This document shows, one piece after another, positions 1 to 11,081 of a stretch of 64,000 bases of DNA (its first letter is position 1; every line of letters begins with the position of its first letter). Origin of the DNA: Vespa crabro. Lineage: Eukaryota > Arthropoda > Insecta > Hymenoptera > Vespidae. The stretch covers positions 16,174,758-16,238,757 of the forward strand of contig NC_060955.1 of assembly GCF_910589235.1 (NCBI RefSeq). Reading direction: 5' to 3'. The notes below the pieces were generated by a model. The model worked only from the letters and a program-made list of their open reading frames with translations, did not search any database and was not told where the DNA came from. A program made the translations under genes and the position numbers.

Positions 1-573
1 TGACAATTTATAAATAGAGGAAGAACCGCGGGGGTTGGTATTCCACTCCACGGGGGAACAGGATACACGCTGGCTGCTACGGTTATGAGGCTAATTACTT
101 TGGTGGCTCTGCGGCTTTAGTGATTACGAGTAATCGTTCGAAAAGGGTTGACTGCGAAGAGTAGGAAGATGAAAACGAAAGAGGAAGAGAGAGTAAGAGT
201 AGTAGAGGGGATGAAAGGGTACGGCAGAAACTATCGACCAACATGAAGCTCCGCTCAATCTGTTAGTTCGTTTACCAGCCCTCAACAAGCAGCTTCCAAA
301 CCGGATTCTCTCCCGAAGGGTCTCCAATTGTTTTTCTCCGTGACGTCACAGCCGGCTGAGAGCGTGACACCGTAATGGCACGTAAACGAATTGCTTTCCG
401 TTGATTTCGCTTCGGCCGATTTCCGGGCTTTTATTCGACCAATGTCCGCATTAAAAAATTAATCCAACCTTTAATTGTTCGTTTCGACTATTTTATTCTC
501 ATTCCGTTTAATATCTTATTCTTTTTTTATTCCTTTTTTACCAAGATTTATTGATCTATACGGAGTTTTGTCT

Positions 574-606
<33 letters not shown>

Positions 607-609
607 TTC
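574..609. repeat. (CT)n microsatellite
   Basis: Slightly interrupted CT dinucleotide tract of about 36 bp. Open frames across it on both strands, Ser-Leu on plus and Arg-Glu on minus, are artefacts of the repeat. Confidence 0.9.
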
Positions 610-891
610 ACTCTTTTTCTTTCTATCATCGCACTGTAATCTTTTAGACGACGTTGAATTTAATTTCCGACAGAAATGCACAGTATCGTTCCTCGAAAAA
701 AGAAACACTGAAGAAAATTCTTTTACAGTACAGTTAGCTGAAAATATAAAAAACTCTAAAATGTACGACTTCAAAAAATCGTCTTTAAGATCGAACGTTC
801 GACTTCGTTTCGCTTTGCCATTTGTGAAAGGAAGAAAAGAATGGAATCGTCCTGAACAGAATAGCGAGAAGGTTCCGTTTTTTATTTATTT

Positions 892-911
892 CGATCGATC
901 GATCGATCGAT
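892..911. repeat. (GATC)5 self-complementary run
   Basis: Five copies of the palindromic tetramer GATC. Every unit is self-complementary, so the whole run can fold back on itself. It is also a cluster of sites for any GATC-recognising enzyme. Confidence 0.85.
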
Positions 912-1758
912 TGGTTCAAGATGACCTCTTAAGGTGACACATTTTTTAACATTGTATACGGTCGAGCAAGCCATGGTACGTTTCTTTTACTCTCGTTTGA
1001 CTTCCTTAAGACGCGAAAGAACTAACGGAAAGACAGGACGACATCAAAGGAACATCGTTATGTTCTGAGGGGCATGCCATCTCGAAACTTTCAATACAAA
1101 GATCGATCTTTTGAAGAATTCTAAAGGTATTGAAGAATATAGCCTGAATGTGCTTCCTGAACACCTATAAGATTCCTCGATGAAAGAACACGTTATCAAT
1201 TGGAATACCTTTTGACACCAATCACTATCCCTATTAAAGGTCAATATCTTTGAAATTAAATTTGTAAATTGTATTTTAAAAGAATAATAGAAAATCAAGG
1301 AAATGCAATTTAGAACGAACAGGCAGAAGGTAAGTGGTTCTTACAACTAATCCCAAAGAATTCTCGCAAATCGTTTCGGGTCAAGGACGATTGCTAGTAG
1401 AAGAGAACAAGTTCTACTTGCCCGGAGTTCAACAAAAGAAAACTTTTTGAAGGTTTCGCCGAACTTTCGGAGGGTGTAGTAAATAAGGACTTAAATCGAA
1501 TTTATAGCTAAGACAGATAGGAAAAACCGAGTTCTCTTTTCGCAGAGAAGCCGATAACCTGCATCAAACTTTCGTGGATATTCTTGAGTCGATAAGCAAA
1601 CTTTTGTATTCGTACGAAATAATTCATTTTCAGTTGCTTCTCGGAAAATTATCGAAGAAAATCTCTTAGAAGAATCACGGAAACGACGTTTGTAGGAGTA
1701 TTACTAATACTCGCTCAATTTGGGTCAAGTGCAGAAACGTTGAGCAAGAACGAGACAG

Positions 1759-1826
1759 ATATATATATATATATATGCATGTATAGAGAAAGAGAGAGAA
1801 ACAGAGAGAGAGAGAGAGAGAGAGAG
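1759..1826. repeat. Compound (AT)9 and (GA)n microsatellite
   Basis: Nine AT dinucleotides (1759-1776), a short spacer, then an interrupted GA tract ending in about 12 pure GA units. Confidence 0.9.
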
Positions 1827-3050
1827 TTAGAGATGGGAAGTTGTTCTAAGCAGGTTGCCTCGTGAATGCAAATTTCCTCCAGTCTCGGCCCGGTTTCACG
1901 GTAATTTAGCCTAATTCCGGGAACTCTGTAAGCGTACGATTATTACGAGGATGTTCGGAAGACCGAAGCGTCCAAAGCGTGCCGCAATTCGATGATCTCG
2001 CTGTCTACTTGAGCAAGTAATAAACGGTAATAAAGGAGAACCGCCAGTTGACGCTATGGGACCTGTTACAAAGCGAACGTTTAAACTTTAACCCTCCAAA
2101 GACTTTACACGCGAACGAATTCACGAGACTCACTCCAAGCTCTTTCAAAAAGTCGAAACGTTCTTCTTTATGTTTACTCAGACGACGGCGGAGATGAGGT
2201 GGGTCGAAGCGAACGAAGGTGGAAAGAACGGTCTTACTCGATTTTTCGTTGGCAACCTTTGACTTTAGAAAGAATCGGAGATTCCTCGCGCGTTCCACTT
2301 TCTGGCCGTACCTCTTCTACTCCTGATCGCATTCTCTTTGATATTCCGTTCCTCATTCCTTCCGTTCTCTCTACCTCCTCTATCCACCTTTCTACGCCTC
2401 CTTACATATTCGATATTTTTCTTCGCATGATATTTCAGTGCTAGAATATGGAATGTATTTGTTCTTTGATCGGTCGAGCGAGACTATACGTATCTATATT
2501 TACATTGCCGGAAGTGGTCGCTTTATAAGACGGAACTAATAACATTCTAGACCTTTTATATCTTCCCTGGAATGCGTAGAATGGTTTTTAAGCGAATACC
2601 TTGGTTAAACAATATCGTTAAAGAAAAATATCCTCTAAACGTTTTGGAAACGTAAACTAAACGGATATTAATCGAAGGAAGATCAATGAGACATAAGCAT
2701 ACGGCCGAATAATCCGGAGAACATTCTAATCCCAATGAGCAATCACTGTGATCTCTCTATCTCTATCATACGTACACAATTCTACGTTAATCTCGCTTTC
2801 CTAGTGCTCGACCAATCGCGTGTACACACCTACCGGTTCTGCTCCCGTCACCGCGGACATCCGTTAATCAACGCCTAATTAAGTGCGTCAGCAAAGTGCA
2901 TCGGTTTGTACTCGAATCGATTTCCCTGCCTCCGAGTGCCTTGTTCGAGGAGACGATCGATTCCGCGCTGCGACATCGTCTGATCTGGAACACCTAAGGG
3001 AATTAGATCCAACTAGATTAGGAGAAACGGCGCGAAGTAGTCGATCCTTT

Positions 3051-3070
3051 TACAGGGTGTTCCTGAAACG
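3051..3070 (+). repeat. Possible decayed repeat terminus (ACAGGGTGTTCC type)
   Basis: The segment carries tacagggtgttcctgaaac. Repeat ends beginning ACAGGGTGT(T/C)CC recur in many arthropod genomes as termini of dispersed elements. No matching inverted terminus was found nearby, so if real this is a one-ended relic. A diverged similar string occurs at 60972-60990. Confidence 0.25.
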
Positions 3071-3779
3071 GATGGTCTTTCATTTAGAATGTGATAAAGA
3101 GATCATTAACTTCTACAATCGACTTTATTTCATTAATTGAATCTTTCTCATCTCCCGTATTGGTTAGATTTTCATATTAAATCCTTGACTCGAATATTTT
3201 CTCTAGTGAGAAAAAAAAATTCATCACTTTCAATGACACGTTATATATTGAAAAGGGCGATAATAATAATGATCACGTACCAATTCGATTGAAAATGCTC
3301 GAGAAAACATGCAAAGAATTATATATCTAGGTTAATGCGTTAGACGTAAACCCATCCAGTAGGAATTCTTCTTTTATTACATAAACATTAGCAGGAAACG
3401 ATCATCGTCGACATTCTTCGCTTGAAACTTGATCGAACGATTGATACGCATCGTGAAGGTAAAAACGTTAAAGGAAAAATGTGAGAAAGAGACAAACAGA
3501 AAGAAAGAGAGTCGTTCTCATTGTCTCCTGTTGTCACTTTGCGACGAGGACAACGACGAGGAAGCGAAAATTGTCTTACTGACAATCGCAGGAAATGGTC
3601 GATTAATGGCGCCGCAATGCGCGCAGCATTTTCGTTTTCGTACGACGACGACAACGATGACGATAACGACCATGACAACGAGTTGTCATCGGAAGTAACG
3701 ATATTGATGGAAATATTTATGAACTTTCGAAAGAACGTCGACGATTTTGTTTCTTTCTATCTTAAAAATACATTCTAAT

Positions 3780-4330
3780 AATTTTTGTTTTAACAAAATT
3801 AAATCAATTACCATAATTAAAATAACTATTATTTTAATCCTCATATAATCAAATTATATTATTATATAATTAAAAATCTTAATTTTAATTATCAACACAA
3901 ATTATTACTTATATTAAGCTATTTCGTACAATAACATAATAATTTATTACAAATATTGTATAAATGGTTTTGGCTTACATCGATCTGAACTTGAGTCATC
4001 TACGATTTTAATAATCCTATCGAAATTATATATAATTCGAGCTAAAAATTGAAATTTCTTCACTTAAATTATATCATGAATCAATATAATTTTTGTTATT
4101 AATTCCTAGAGTCCCTATATGTTTTTATTTTATTAGATCATAATATAATACATTTTATTAATTTATACAAATTATTAAATTATAATAATCCTTTAAATAA
4201 ATTATAATTAATTAACAACATCTATACAATAAATTGATATTTCGTAAATTTTATAAAATCCTATACGTTTCTATTGTATAATAATTTAATGAAAATATTT
4301 TAACTTTTAATTTAATGAGTTTTGCAAGGT
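3780..4330 (-). pseudogene. Probable nuclear mitochondrial insertion: 16S (large subunit) rRNA relic
   Basis: The plus strand reads as a degraded copy of the antisense strand of insect mitochondrial 16S rRNA, so the rRNA sense is on the minus strand. Three landmarks occur in the right order and roughly the right spacing. First is ctgaacttgagtcat, around 3984, followed by tacgattttaa; this is the conserved 16S region of CTGAACTCAGATCATGTA type. Second is a weakly matching tcttcacttaaattata stretch. Third is gagtccctatatg, around 4110, followed by an ATTTTATTA(G)ATCAT segment, corresponding to the GTTATCCCTAAAGTAAC region. A later cctatacgtttct (4261 on) sits where CTATAGGGTCTTCT is expected. 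By my alignment about 24 of 32 bases match at the first landmark, using the consensus as I remember it. The block is far richer in AT than its flanks, as expected for hymenopteran mtDNA. Divergence and many small indels suggest an old insertion with no function. Boundaries are approximate. Confidence 0.6.
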
Positions 4331-4962
4331 ATCACAGAAAAAAGAAAGAAAATTTAACAGCAATATAACTAATTTTTCATTTCATATTATTCCAATTCTA
4401 CCTAATTTATAGACTTGTTCTCTAGAAACATAAATTAAAACTCATTATTAAAATTAATACTATGATTAAAATAGTGTACTGTTAAACTCAAACTTGTTTG
4501 GCCAGGTAGAATTAATTCGACAGAACGAAAACCAAAATCAAATTCCAGAGATTATTAATACTTGCAAAAAAGAAAGGAAAACGAGAAAGAGAAAAAAAGA
4601 AAGGAATGAAAATCTGATGTTGCCACTTTCGCGGTTTACCACACCGACCCACGAACAATAGTTCCTCCGCATCATAAACTCTCCTTTCCTTCTGGAAACA
4701 GAATTTTGGTTTTCTTGTTTACGGCTTTTACGTTATTCTGCATGCTTTTATGGTATTAATTAACGGGACACATTTGATCCTCTAGCCATCTATTAAAATT
4801 ATTCTTCACCAATCCTTTAAAATATGAATTTGAGATTATTTTAAATAAAAAACAACCCATCCAAGAGATTGTTTTAAGAATCCATTCAGGAAATGAAAAA
4901 ATAGAAACAGAAAGAGAACAAATAAAAATCTATAAAAATTCCATCAAGATTCCACCTTCATT
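4331..4962. other. AT-rich non-coding DNA
   Basis: AT-rich sequence with purine-rich (A/G) patches around 4560-4605. No open frame or recognisable element. It follows the mitochondrial-like block without a clear sequence boundary. Confidence 0.5.
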
Positions 4963-4963
4963 T

Positions 4964-5001
<38 letters not shown>
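4963..5001. repeat. (CT)n microsatellite
   Basis: CT tract of about 30 bp grading into CTTT units, then an interrupted pyrimidine stretch to about 5025. Confidence 0.9.
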
Positions 5002-5002
<1 letters not shown>

Positions 5003-5243
5003 GTTTGTCTCTTTCTTTCTCTTTGTCGAACATATCGACAGTTCGATTCGCGCGTTAGGGCAATGTGTTTCCGAGCTATCGAAGCGATAGCATGCCTTTC
5101 GGATAGGATAATTCAACAGAGTTCCCTCTATCGTAGAGGTAGAATTTCACTTTCCCATGAATTTACGTCACCAACGGCTCGGACATTCCATTTCGATCGT
5201 TTCGCGTCGTTTCGTAACTGGCCGTGCTTACGATACTGACCAC

Positions 5244-5294
5244 GTATGTGCGTACACATACATGTTCGCAACGTGCGTGTACGTGTACACGCAC
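5244..5294. repeat. Two adjacent near-perfect hairpins in alternating purine-pyrimidine DNA
   Basis: The first hairpin has 7-bp arms gtatgtg / cacatac (5244-5250, 5255-5261) around cgta. The second has 10-bp arms gtgcgtgtac / gtacacgcac (5273-5282, 5285-5294) around gt. Both arms match perfectly. The surroundings (5240-5340) are largely alternating purine-pyrimidine, a composition prone to Z-DNA and cruciform extrusion. The role is unknown. Confidence 0.7.
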
Positions 5295-5613
5295 AGATAT
5301 CTATACATATATAAATATACGTATATCTATATACATATATTTCGCAGTACGATTTACGAGAGATCGTTAAGCTCGGTTTACACGCGTCGGGCGTGGAATC
5401 GTACGTCGGCCAGCCTTAATGCACCCTCGTCGTTTCGTTTCGAAAACGAACGATCGTATTATGTTACGATGGCACATTACCAATAACGAGAACCATGATC
5501 GAACACTTTCCTCTCCATTTCCATGCAGGCGTAAATTGCTCGGAAAAGTTTGTCGTAAACTCAAGTATTTCGTTCAATAATTCGTATAAACGTCTTTTGT
5601 ATGGAATAAAATG

Positions 5614-5615
<2 letters not shown>

Positions 5616-5653
<38 letters not shown>
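5616..5653. repeat. (TA)19 microsatellite
   Basis: Uninterrupted TA run of about 38 bp. Confidence 0.95.
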
Positions 5654-5658
<5 letters not shown>

Positions 5659-5797
5659 AATATGATATATATCGTGGAACGTCCTTTATACTTTGTGCTA
5701 ATCGAACAAATATAGCAGTAGTCGATGCACTTGGACGAGATCGATAAACCATAGGCATCCTTCTTCCTTCCTTGTCTATAGATATATTGGGGAACAA

Positions 5798-5799
<2 letters not shown>

Positions 5800-5876
<77 letters not shown>

Positions 5877-5882
5877 GAGAGA
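5800..5882. repeat. (GA)n microsatellite, long
   Basis: About 83 bp of GA dinucleotides with only a few A or G interruptions near the ends, one of the longest homopurine mirror repeats in the window. The sequence class can form intramolecular triplex DNA and binds GAGA-type proteins in flies. Confidence 0.95.
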
Positions 5883-6842
5883 ATCAGAGATATCCGGCTT
5901 CCTGTCTTATCCTAAAAGCTCCACTCAAAGATGGCACACTTCTGCTCCATACTCACCGAGCGAAATCCGAATTTGAAATTCGAGTATACGATTCGAGTGG
6001 TTTTCCAGCCCGCTTTGTACTAAAGCGATCGGCTTTGGAATGCGAAGCTCGCGAACTCCTCGAGTATGCTTGTCTCTTTCTCTTTTTCTTTCTCTTTACC
6101 ATTTTCTGTCTCTTCATTTACTTGATCATAATAATAACGCAATTCTTTAGATAACTTTATTTCATGATTTAACGACACAATATCAATAATCGAAAGCAAA
6201 GAAAAAAAAAGAGAAAAGAAAAAGATAAAGAGCGAAATAATAGCCTTTCATATCTTCATTCGTTTCGACGTTGGTCCAATTAGCTGAACGCCAGATATAA
6301 AACACGTAGGTAGAAAATATACGCGAGTGATATAACAATACGGTAGGGTAATTAAAATGGTAAATTTTAACGGTGAAAAGAGCAGAAAGCAACAGCACCA
6401 GCGAGAAGTTAGCCCCGACTAATTAGCAGCTGCGGATATTTACGTCTGCTTAGTTTCTGTTGCATAGAGAAAGCTAAGGTAGAAACCCAGCTCCCTGTCT
6501 ACAACGAAAGAAGCACAAGCCCTTTTTCCCCTACTACGATCACTTTTAGGACTCTCTTCTCCGCTTTCTCTTTTAGCAAGTCGTGTTTCCTTTCTCTCTT
6601 CCCGAACTTTCCCTTCTAATTTCTATATCTTCTTCTCTTTCGGTTCTCGTGTAGCAGGAAACCAATTATAAGTGTCCCGGAAGTTAGAACGAACTGTAGA
6701 AGTTGTGTAGGAAATTGCGAGCCTGGAACCGCGTCTCTTCGGGCACGCTCGTCACCTCCAACCCTTGCCGCAGCATCCCCATCGACCAAGGATAGAAAGA
6801 GAGAGTGTGAGAGAAAGAGACGATGGCAAGGGCCGAAAAGAG

Positions 6843-6846
<4 letters not shown>
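5883..6846. other. Unique non-coding DNA
   Basis: Non-repetitive sequence with a pyrimidine-rich segment at 6541-6645. The open frames on the minus strand become repetitive where they run into the TA and CT tracts downstream. No gene recognised. Confidence 0.5.

Positions 6847-6847
<1 letters not shown>

Positions 6848-6884
<37 letters not shown>
6848..6884. repeat. (TA)18 microsatellite
   Basis: Uninterrupted AT/TA run of about 37 bp. Several overlapping Ile-Tyr open frames on both strands derive from it. Confidence 0.95.
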
Positions 6885-6887
<3 letters not shown>

Positions 6888-6986
6888 TGTACGTGCCATT
6901 GCCTGAACGTACACGTATACGCGGACGATGACCGAACAAACTCGAATGGTTCGGGTCGACGAACGTAATTTGCAAGCCACCACAGT

Positions 6987-7012
6987 CCTCTTCTCCCTCT
7001 CTTTCTCTCTCT

Positions 7013-7048
<36 letters not shown>
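6987..7048. repeat. (CT)n microsatellite
   Basis: CT tract with a few CTTT interruptions, about 60 bp. Confidence 0.9.
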
Positions 7049-7493
7049 CAAAGGAGAAACCGCACTCGATGGAGTACGACGAGAGCACTCCTCGCTAGAG
7101 TTTACTCCCCTCTGTCTCTTTTCGACATTTCACGTTCTAGGATAAAGACAGCGTGTTCTCTCTATAAAGTTAATCGAATCTTTTTAATCCAAGCCACGTG
7201 TCCTACTCTTTAGAAAAATTCGACAAATTTGCTTATCATTAGTTTCAATAATTCACGATAAAATTAAAAAAAAATATATTAAACACGTGATACTTTTTAT
7301 CGTTCGACGACGCCTTACTAATCATTTTCTATTACGTACCTTTTTCTTCATAGATATTATATATCCATTTACTCTTCTGTTACATTATTTACTTTGCAAT
7401 TTATAATCATCGTTTCACATTAGATTAAAGTCTTCTTTCATGATGCACGTAGAGACAAAGCCAGACATTTTCTCTACAGAGAAGGAGAGACCG

Positions 7494-7567
7494 AGAGTGA
7501 GTGAGTGAGAGAAAGAGAGAGAGTGAGAGAGAGAGAGAGAGAAAGAGTGAGAGAGAGAGAGAGAGAA
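7494..7567. repeat. (GA)n / (GAGT)n interrupted microsatellite
   Basis: GA tract interspersed with GTGA and AAAG units. A second short GA run lies at 7683-7701. Confidence 0.9.
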
Positions 7568-8335
7568 GACGAACGTTTCGGAAACGTCGACAGGGATTCT
7601 CTGTTAGCGTCACTCGATAATACGTGTCCCGACGGAGAGCGGATACAAGGATGATGAATAAGCAAGGTGATATATAAATTCAGACGAGAGAGAGAGAGAG
7701 ATCTTTCACTCTTGGAGAGTAAAAAGCATAAACTCACGGATCGGCCATTCGTTCGCGTAAACGAGCCGAGGCAGGTCACGGACTAACGGATGCTATACGG
7801 AGTAGACCGATGAATCCTAGAAATAATTCAGGATAGAGAGAAAAAAGTATGATGGTACTGGATGACGCACTCGTAAGCTCGTTGTTTGACCTAAAAGAAG
7901 TACGACGTGTATTAGCGCGTAGTGCGTCGTCGGTAGTCGTCGGGTGAATTTTGAAAGCATTCGTCGACGCTTCAAAATGGAACAAAATCGTAATTTATAG
8001 ACCGTCACTCACGAAAACCACTACGCTATTCGTAGATTGCATTTGGACAAAGCAGAATACTGTGTGGAGAATTTCGCGAGATCCCTTGCCTGGTCTCTCT
8101 ACCTTATTCGTCTCTGTCCCCTTGATTCCTCTTCATCCTCCCATCTCCACCTTTCACCTCTCTCCTCTCCTTTCCACCCGCTCACAATATTCCGTGGAAA
8201 GCGGAGCCATCGATCTTGCCTTCGTTAAGAGTCCCTCATCGTCGAAACATAAATCTGGCCTCGGCTGTTTTAGCTCACCAAGACTCGATACATGAAAATT
8301 TACGCTCCGCTTCGAACGAGATGGCCCTCGTTTCT

Positions 8336-8367
8336 TCTTTCTCTCTCTCTTTCTCTTTTTCCTTCCT

Positions 8368-8410
<43 letters not shown>

Positions 8411-8411
8411 T
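8336..8411. repeat. (CT)n microsatellite
   Basis: Interrupted CT/CTTT tract of about 75 bp with a pure core of about 34 bp (8363-8400). Confidence 0.9.
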
Positions 8412-8845
8412 CTTGTTCTACATGTCCTCGTTACCATGCAAAAGCTAGCTAAAAAAAAACGGATCCATCATTTCGCGAGCTTCCGTAATTTATGATTGCT
8501 CCGATATTCGAGATAAATGTTTTCGTGGAGAGCCATACGTTCCTCTCTTTCGAATCTTCTGCTTTTTACAGTCAATCCTACACGACGACAACAAGTAGTG
8601 TGTTGAATATAAAATTATTTTTCCTTTCAATCTAAATCGATATTCTCGAAAATTTAATATAGTAAATTTTATGAAATAGGGAAAATAGAGGACATGAAAG
8701 AACGAATAACATTCAATTTAATGAAAAACATGATAATACAAAAGATAATCTTTCGATGAATGATACTATCATTTATTCGCCGAGTTGTCAAACGATCCGC
8801 GAAGCTTGACTACTCTTTTTAGTGCTAACTGTAGTACCTTTTTAG

Positions 8846-9056
8846 GAGCGAAATGTCGCTCGAAGTACGACTAGGAAATCCCGAGAGTACCGTAAATCGA
8901 AGCGCGGTCATGCGACTTTCCATCGTAGTAGCAATTACCGTCGTGGGAGTTAAAAAGGAGTTAAAAAGGACACGTGCACAACGTTGTAAATTCTCATCCC
9001 TTGAAATGACCTGCTCGATGGAGACTCGCTTAACGTCTCGGCCAACCATGAACTAA
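8846..9056 (+). other. Candidate exon, both strands open, unidentified
   Basis: A plausible splice acceptor ends at 8845: a branch-point-like ctaac at 8825-8829, then tacctttttag. It is followed by an ATG at 8853 opening a 67-codon frame that stops at 9054-9056. The minus strand is also open for 74 codons over the same bases. The segment is less AT-rich than its surroundings and free of simple repeat. The peptides match no family I know, and double-strand openness is common by chance. No clear donor is seen before the stop. It may simply be non-coding. Confidence 0.12.
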
Positions 9057-9589
9057 AGAAGCTACGTGGGTACTTATGTATATTATATAGTCTGTAAGAT
9101 ATAACATAATTACTTCATAAAAAATTTATATGAAAATTTCTTTATAACTAATTGTTAGATATATGTATTTTTGTTTATACACAAATTCTATGAAAAAGAT
9201 TAATTAATGGAAAATAAATTAATTTTGTAAATTATTTATAATAATTTGTTTATGACAATTTGCTTATAATTATCAAAAATATAGCGAGAATACAAGAAAA
9301 ATTTATTCATTGAAATGGTTTCTGTTTGAAATCTCTACAACTCCTACTTCCGAAGATATGTTATACATGAATAAAAGAAAATAAAATAAACAGATATAAT
9401 GACTCATTGATCTACACATATAAATTCTTTAAATAGACACATACATAAATTCCTGTAATTCACGGGAACCAATAGAGCATTATTTATTACAACTCATACT
9501 CGCATCAATTATTCATTGAAATTAGGAGTTTCAAAATGAGGAGTTTCAAAAGTGTTCTTCGCAACGGAAAGTTATAAAGACACGAAATA

Positions 9590-9616
9590 AAAAAGCATTT
9601 TAAATAAATGCTTTTT
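9590..9616. repeat. 11-bp perfect hairpin with 5-nt loop
   Basis: The arms aaaaagcattt (9590-9600) and aaatgcttttt (9606-9616) are perfect complements around taaat. It resembles an A-tract stem-loop. Nothing ties it to a transcript. Confidence 0.6.
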
Positions 9617-10040
9617 ATTAAATGATAAATAAATTCTCTTTTTATTCATGTAGTTGTTACATCATGTGACGTAATTTAAGATGATCAAACGATGAAGCCT
9701 TTACCAGAGATTGTCTTTAAGAAACGTGATGCTGAGTGACGGAATAGGAAATAGATCGATAGGATAAAATAAAAAGAAATCTGATGAGTAAACAGGCTCA
9801 AACAAAATTAAACGAATCAGAGAAGAGAGTATTAAAAATAAAGATATCAAGTTGCTTACTTTTTTCACAAGCCGTATATTGACTCGTAAATTAATCTCCG
9901 TCTCAATGATAGGAGAATAATATTCAGTAAAAGTTATGAAAGAATATAGAACGTTTCAATTTATCACAAATTTATTGATTTCTGAATACAATCTTGTTAT
10001 TATATTTTATTACCATTTTCACAAAATACACAATATAGAC

Positions 10041-10150
10041 TTATTAACTAATTACTGGTTTCATTAAAATGTTGAATACAGACTTAAATCACAAATTTAT
10101 TAACTAATTAATAACCAGGTTTACAGAATGATGAATATTGATTTGTTTGA
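10041..10150. repeat. Degenerate tandem duplication, 56-bp period
   Basis: ttattaactaatta begins at 10041 and again at 10097. In both copies it is followed by a diverged version of a ggttt...aatg.tgaat block. A third, weaker copy may precede it near 9965. The copies differ at many positions, so this is an old duplication. Confidence 0.5.
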
Positions 10151-10990
10151 ATGCCTTTTTCTAGTTAATTCCGTCTGATTTCCTTATCTAACTTATCACA
10201 TAAGGAACTTATCAATGATAAAAGATTTGCTCTTTCTATTGTAAAAAAAAATGTTAACGTCTAAGATTTTGATTGGTTTAAAATTTAATAAGAAATATAT
10301 TGTATTAAGTCTATTTGACACAATAATTTAATGAAAGAATTTAACGAAGAATTTAATAAATGAATTTTTATAGATAGAGATATTGGGATATTCTGAACTG
10401 TTTATGTCTTCATAAATAGATAAGCGCTTAGATGTCCTGAGTTTCGAAGAATTACGAAGTATCGACAACGGCAAGATAAGATAGTGATCGTTTGCAAATA
10501 CTGAAAAAAGCGTCGTTATAACTTCTTGTCTTAAATAAATACAACTTAAGCAAATGCTTAGTCTTAAGTGAAGAAGATATTAAACGTGAGAAGAAAAAGA
10601 AGATATAATATATGTAGGACGTAACATTATCAAATACTATCAATTTCATAAGATCGATTTCAGGTAAACCTATTTGTTATTAAAATAATACGTAATATGA
10701 AGAAAAAAAATTATTCATAAAAAATTTATTTTATTGCGTTCGTAATAAAAGTGAAATAACTTTTAAAATATTATTTTTGGTAAGAAAAATAAGTACTCTT
10801 CGAGATTTTGCACCGCCACCATTTCAAACATATTACGCGGAGTATTACCACTGCAACGCAAATCCATTCCGCTCGCTTACGCTCGACACGGCTATGTCTC
10901 CGCGACCGCGAACAATTACGCTAATTAGAGAACCAGTAAGGTTAGATCTTGCACCACCAAACCCTTCCAATTTGCTCACCCTCTTACCAC

Positions 10991-10996
10991 TTCTCT

Positions 10997-11074
<78 letters not shown>

Positions 11075-11081
11075 TTCTCTC
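10991..11081. repeat. (CT)n microsatellite, long
   Basis: About 90 bp of CT with scattered CTTT units. Two overlapping Ser-Leu open frames over it are artefacts. Confidence 0.95.

Larger units (their letters stand above)
1..3779. other. Unique non-coding DNA with scattered microsatellites
   Basis: No open frame here resembles a known protein; all are short, and those over the CT tract are simple Ser/Leu or Arg/Glu translations. The stretch holds a CT tract, a GATC run, a TA+GA compound repeat and a decayed element end, listed separately. A strong splice-donor-like site, AAG|GTAAGTG, lies at 1327-1335 on the plus strand, but no convincing acceptor or coding segment precedes it. Confidence 0.6.
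9061..10780. other. AT-rich intergenic or intronic block
   Basis: About 1.7 kb of markedly AT-rich DNA without open frames of note. It contains a 15-bp tandem duplication (aggagtttcaaaa twice, 9525-9552), a hairpin at 9590-9616 and a 56-bp degenerate tandem repeat at 10041-10150. No transposon ends were found. Confidence 0.55.

Noticed and set aside
1866..1873. POU octamer ATGCAAAT (also 25828 and 63768)
   Set aside because: Several hits are expected by chance in 64 kb of AT-rich DNA, so no site is called on this alone.
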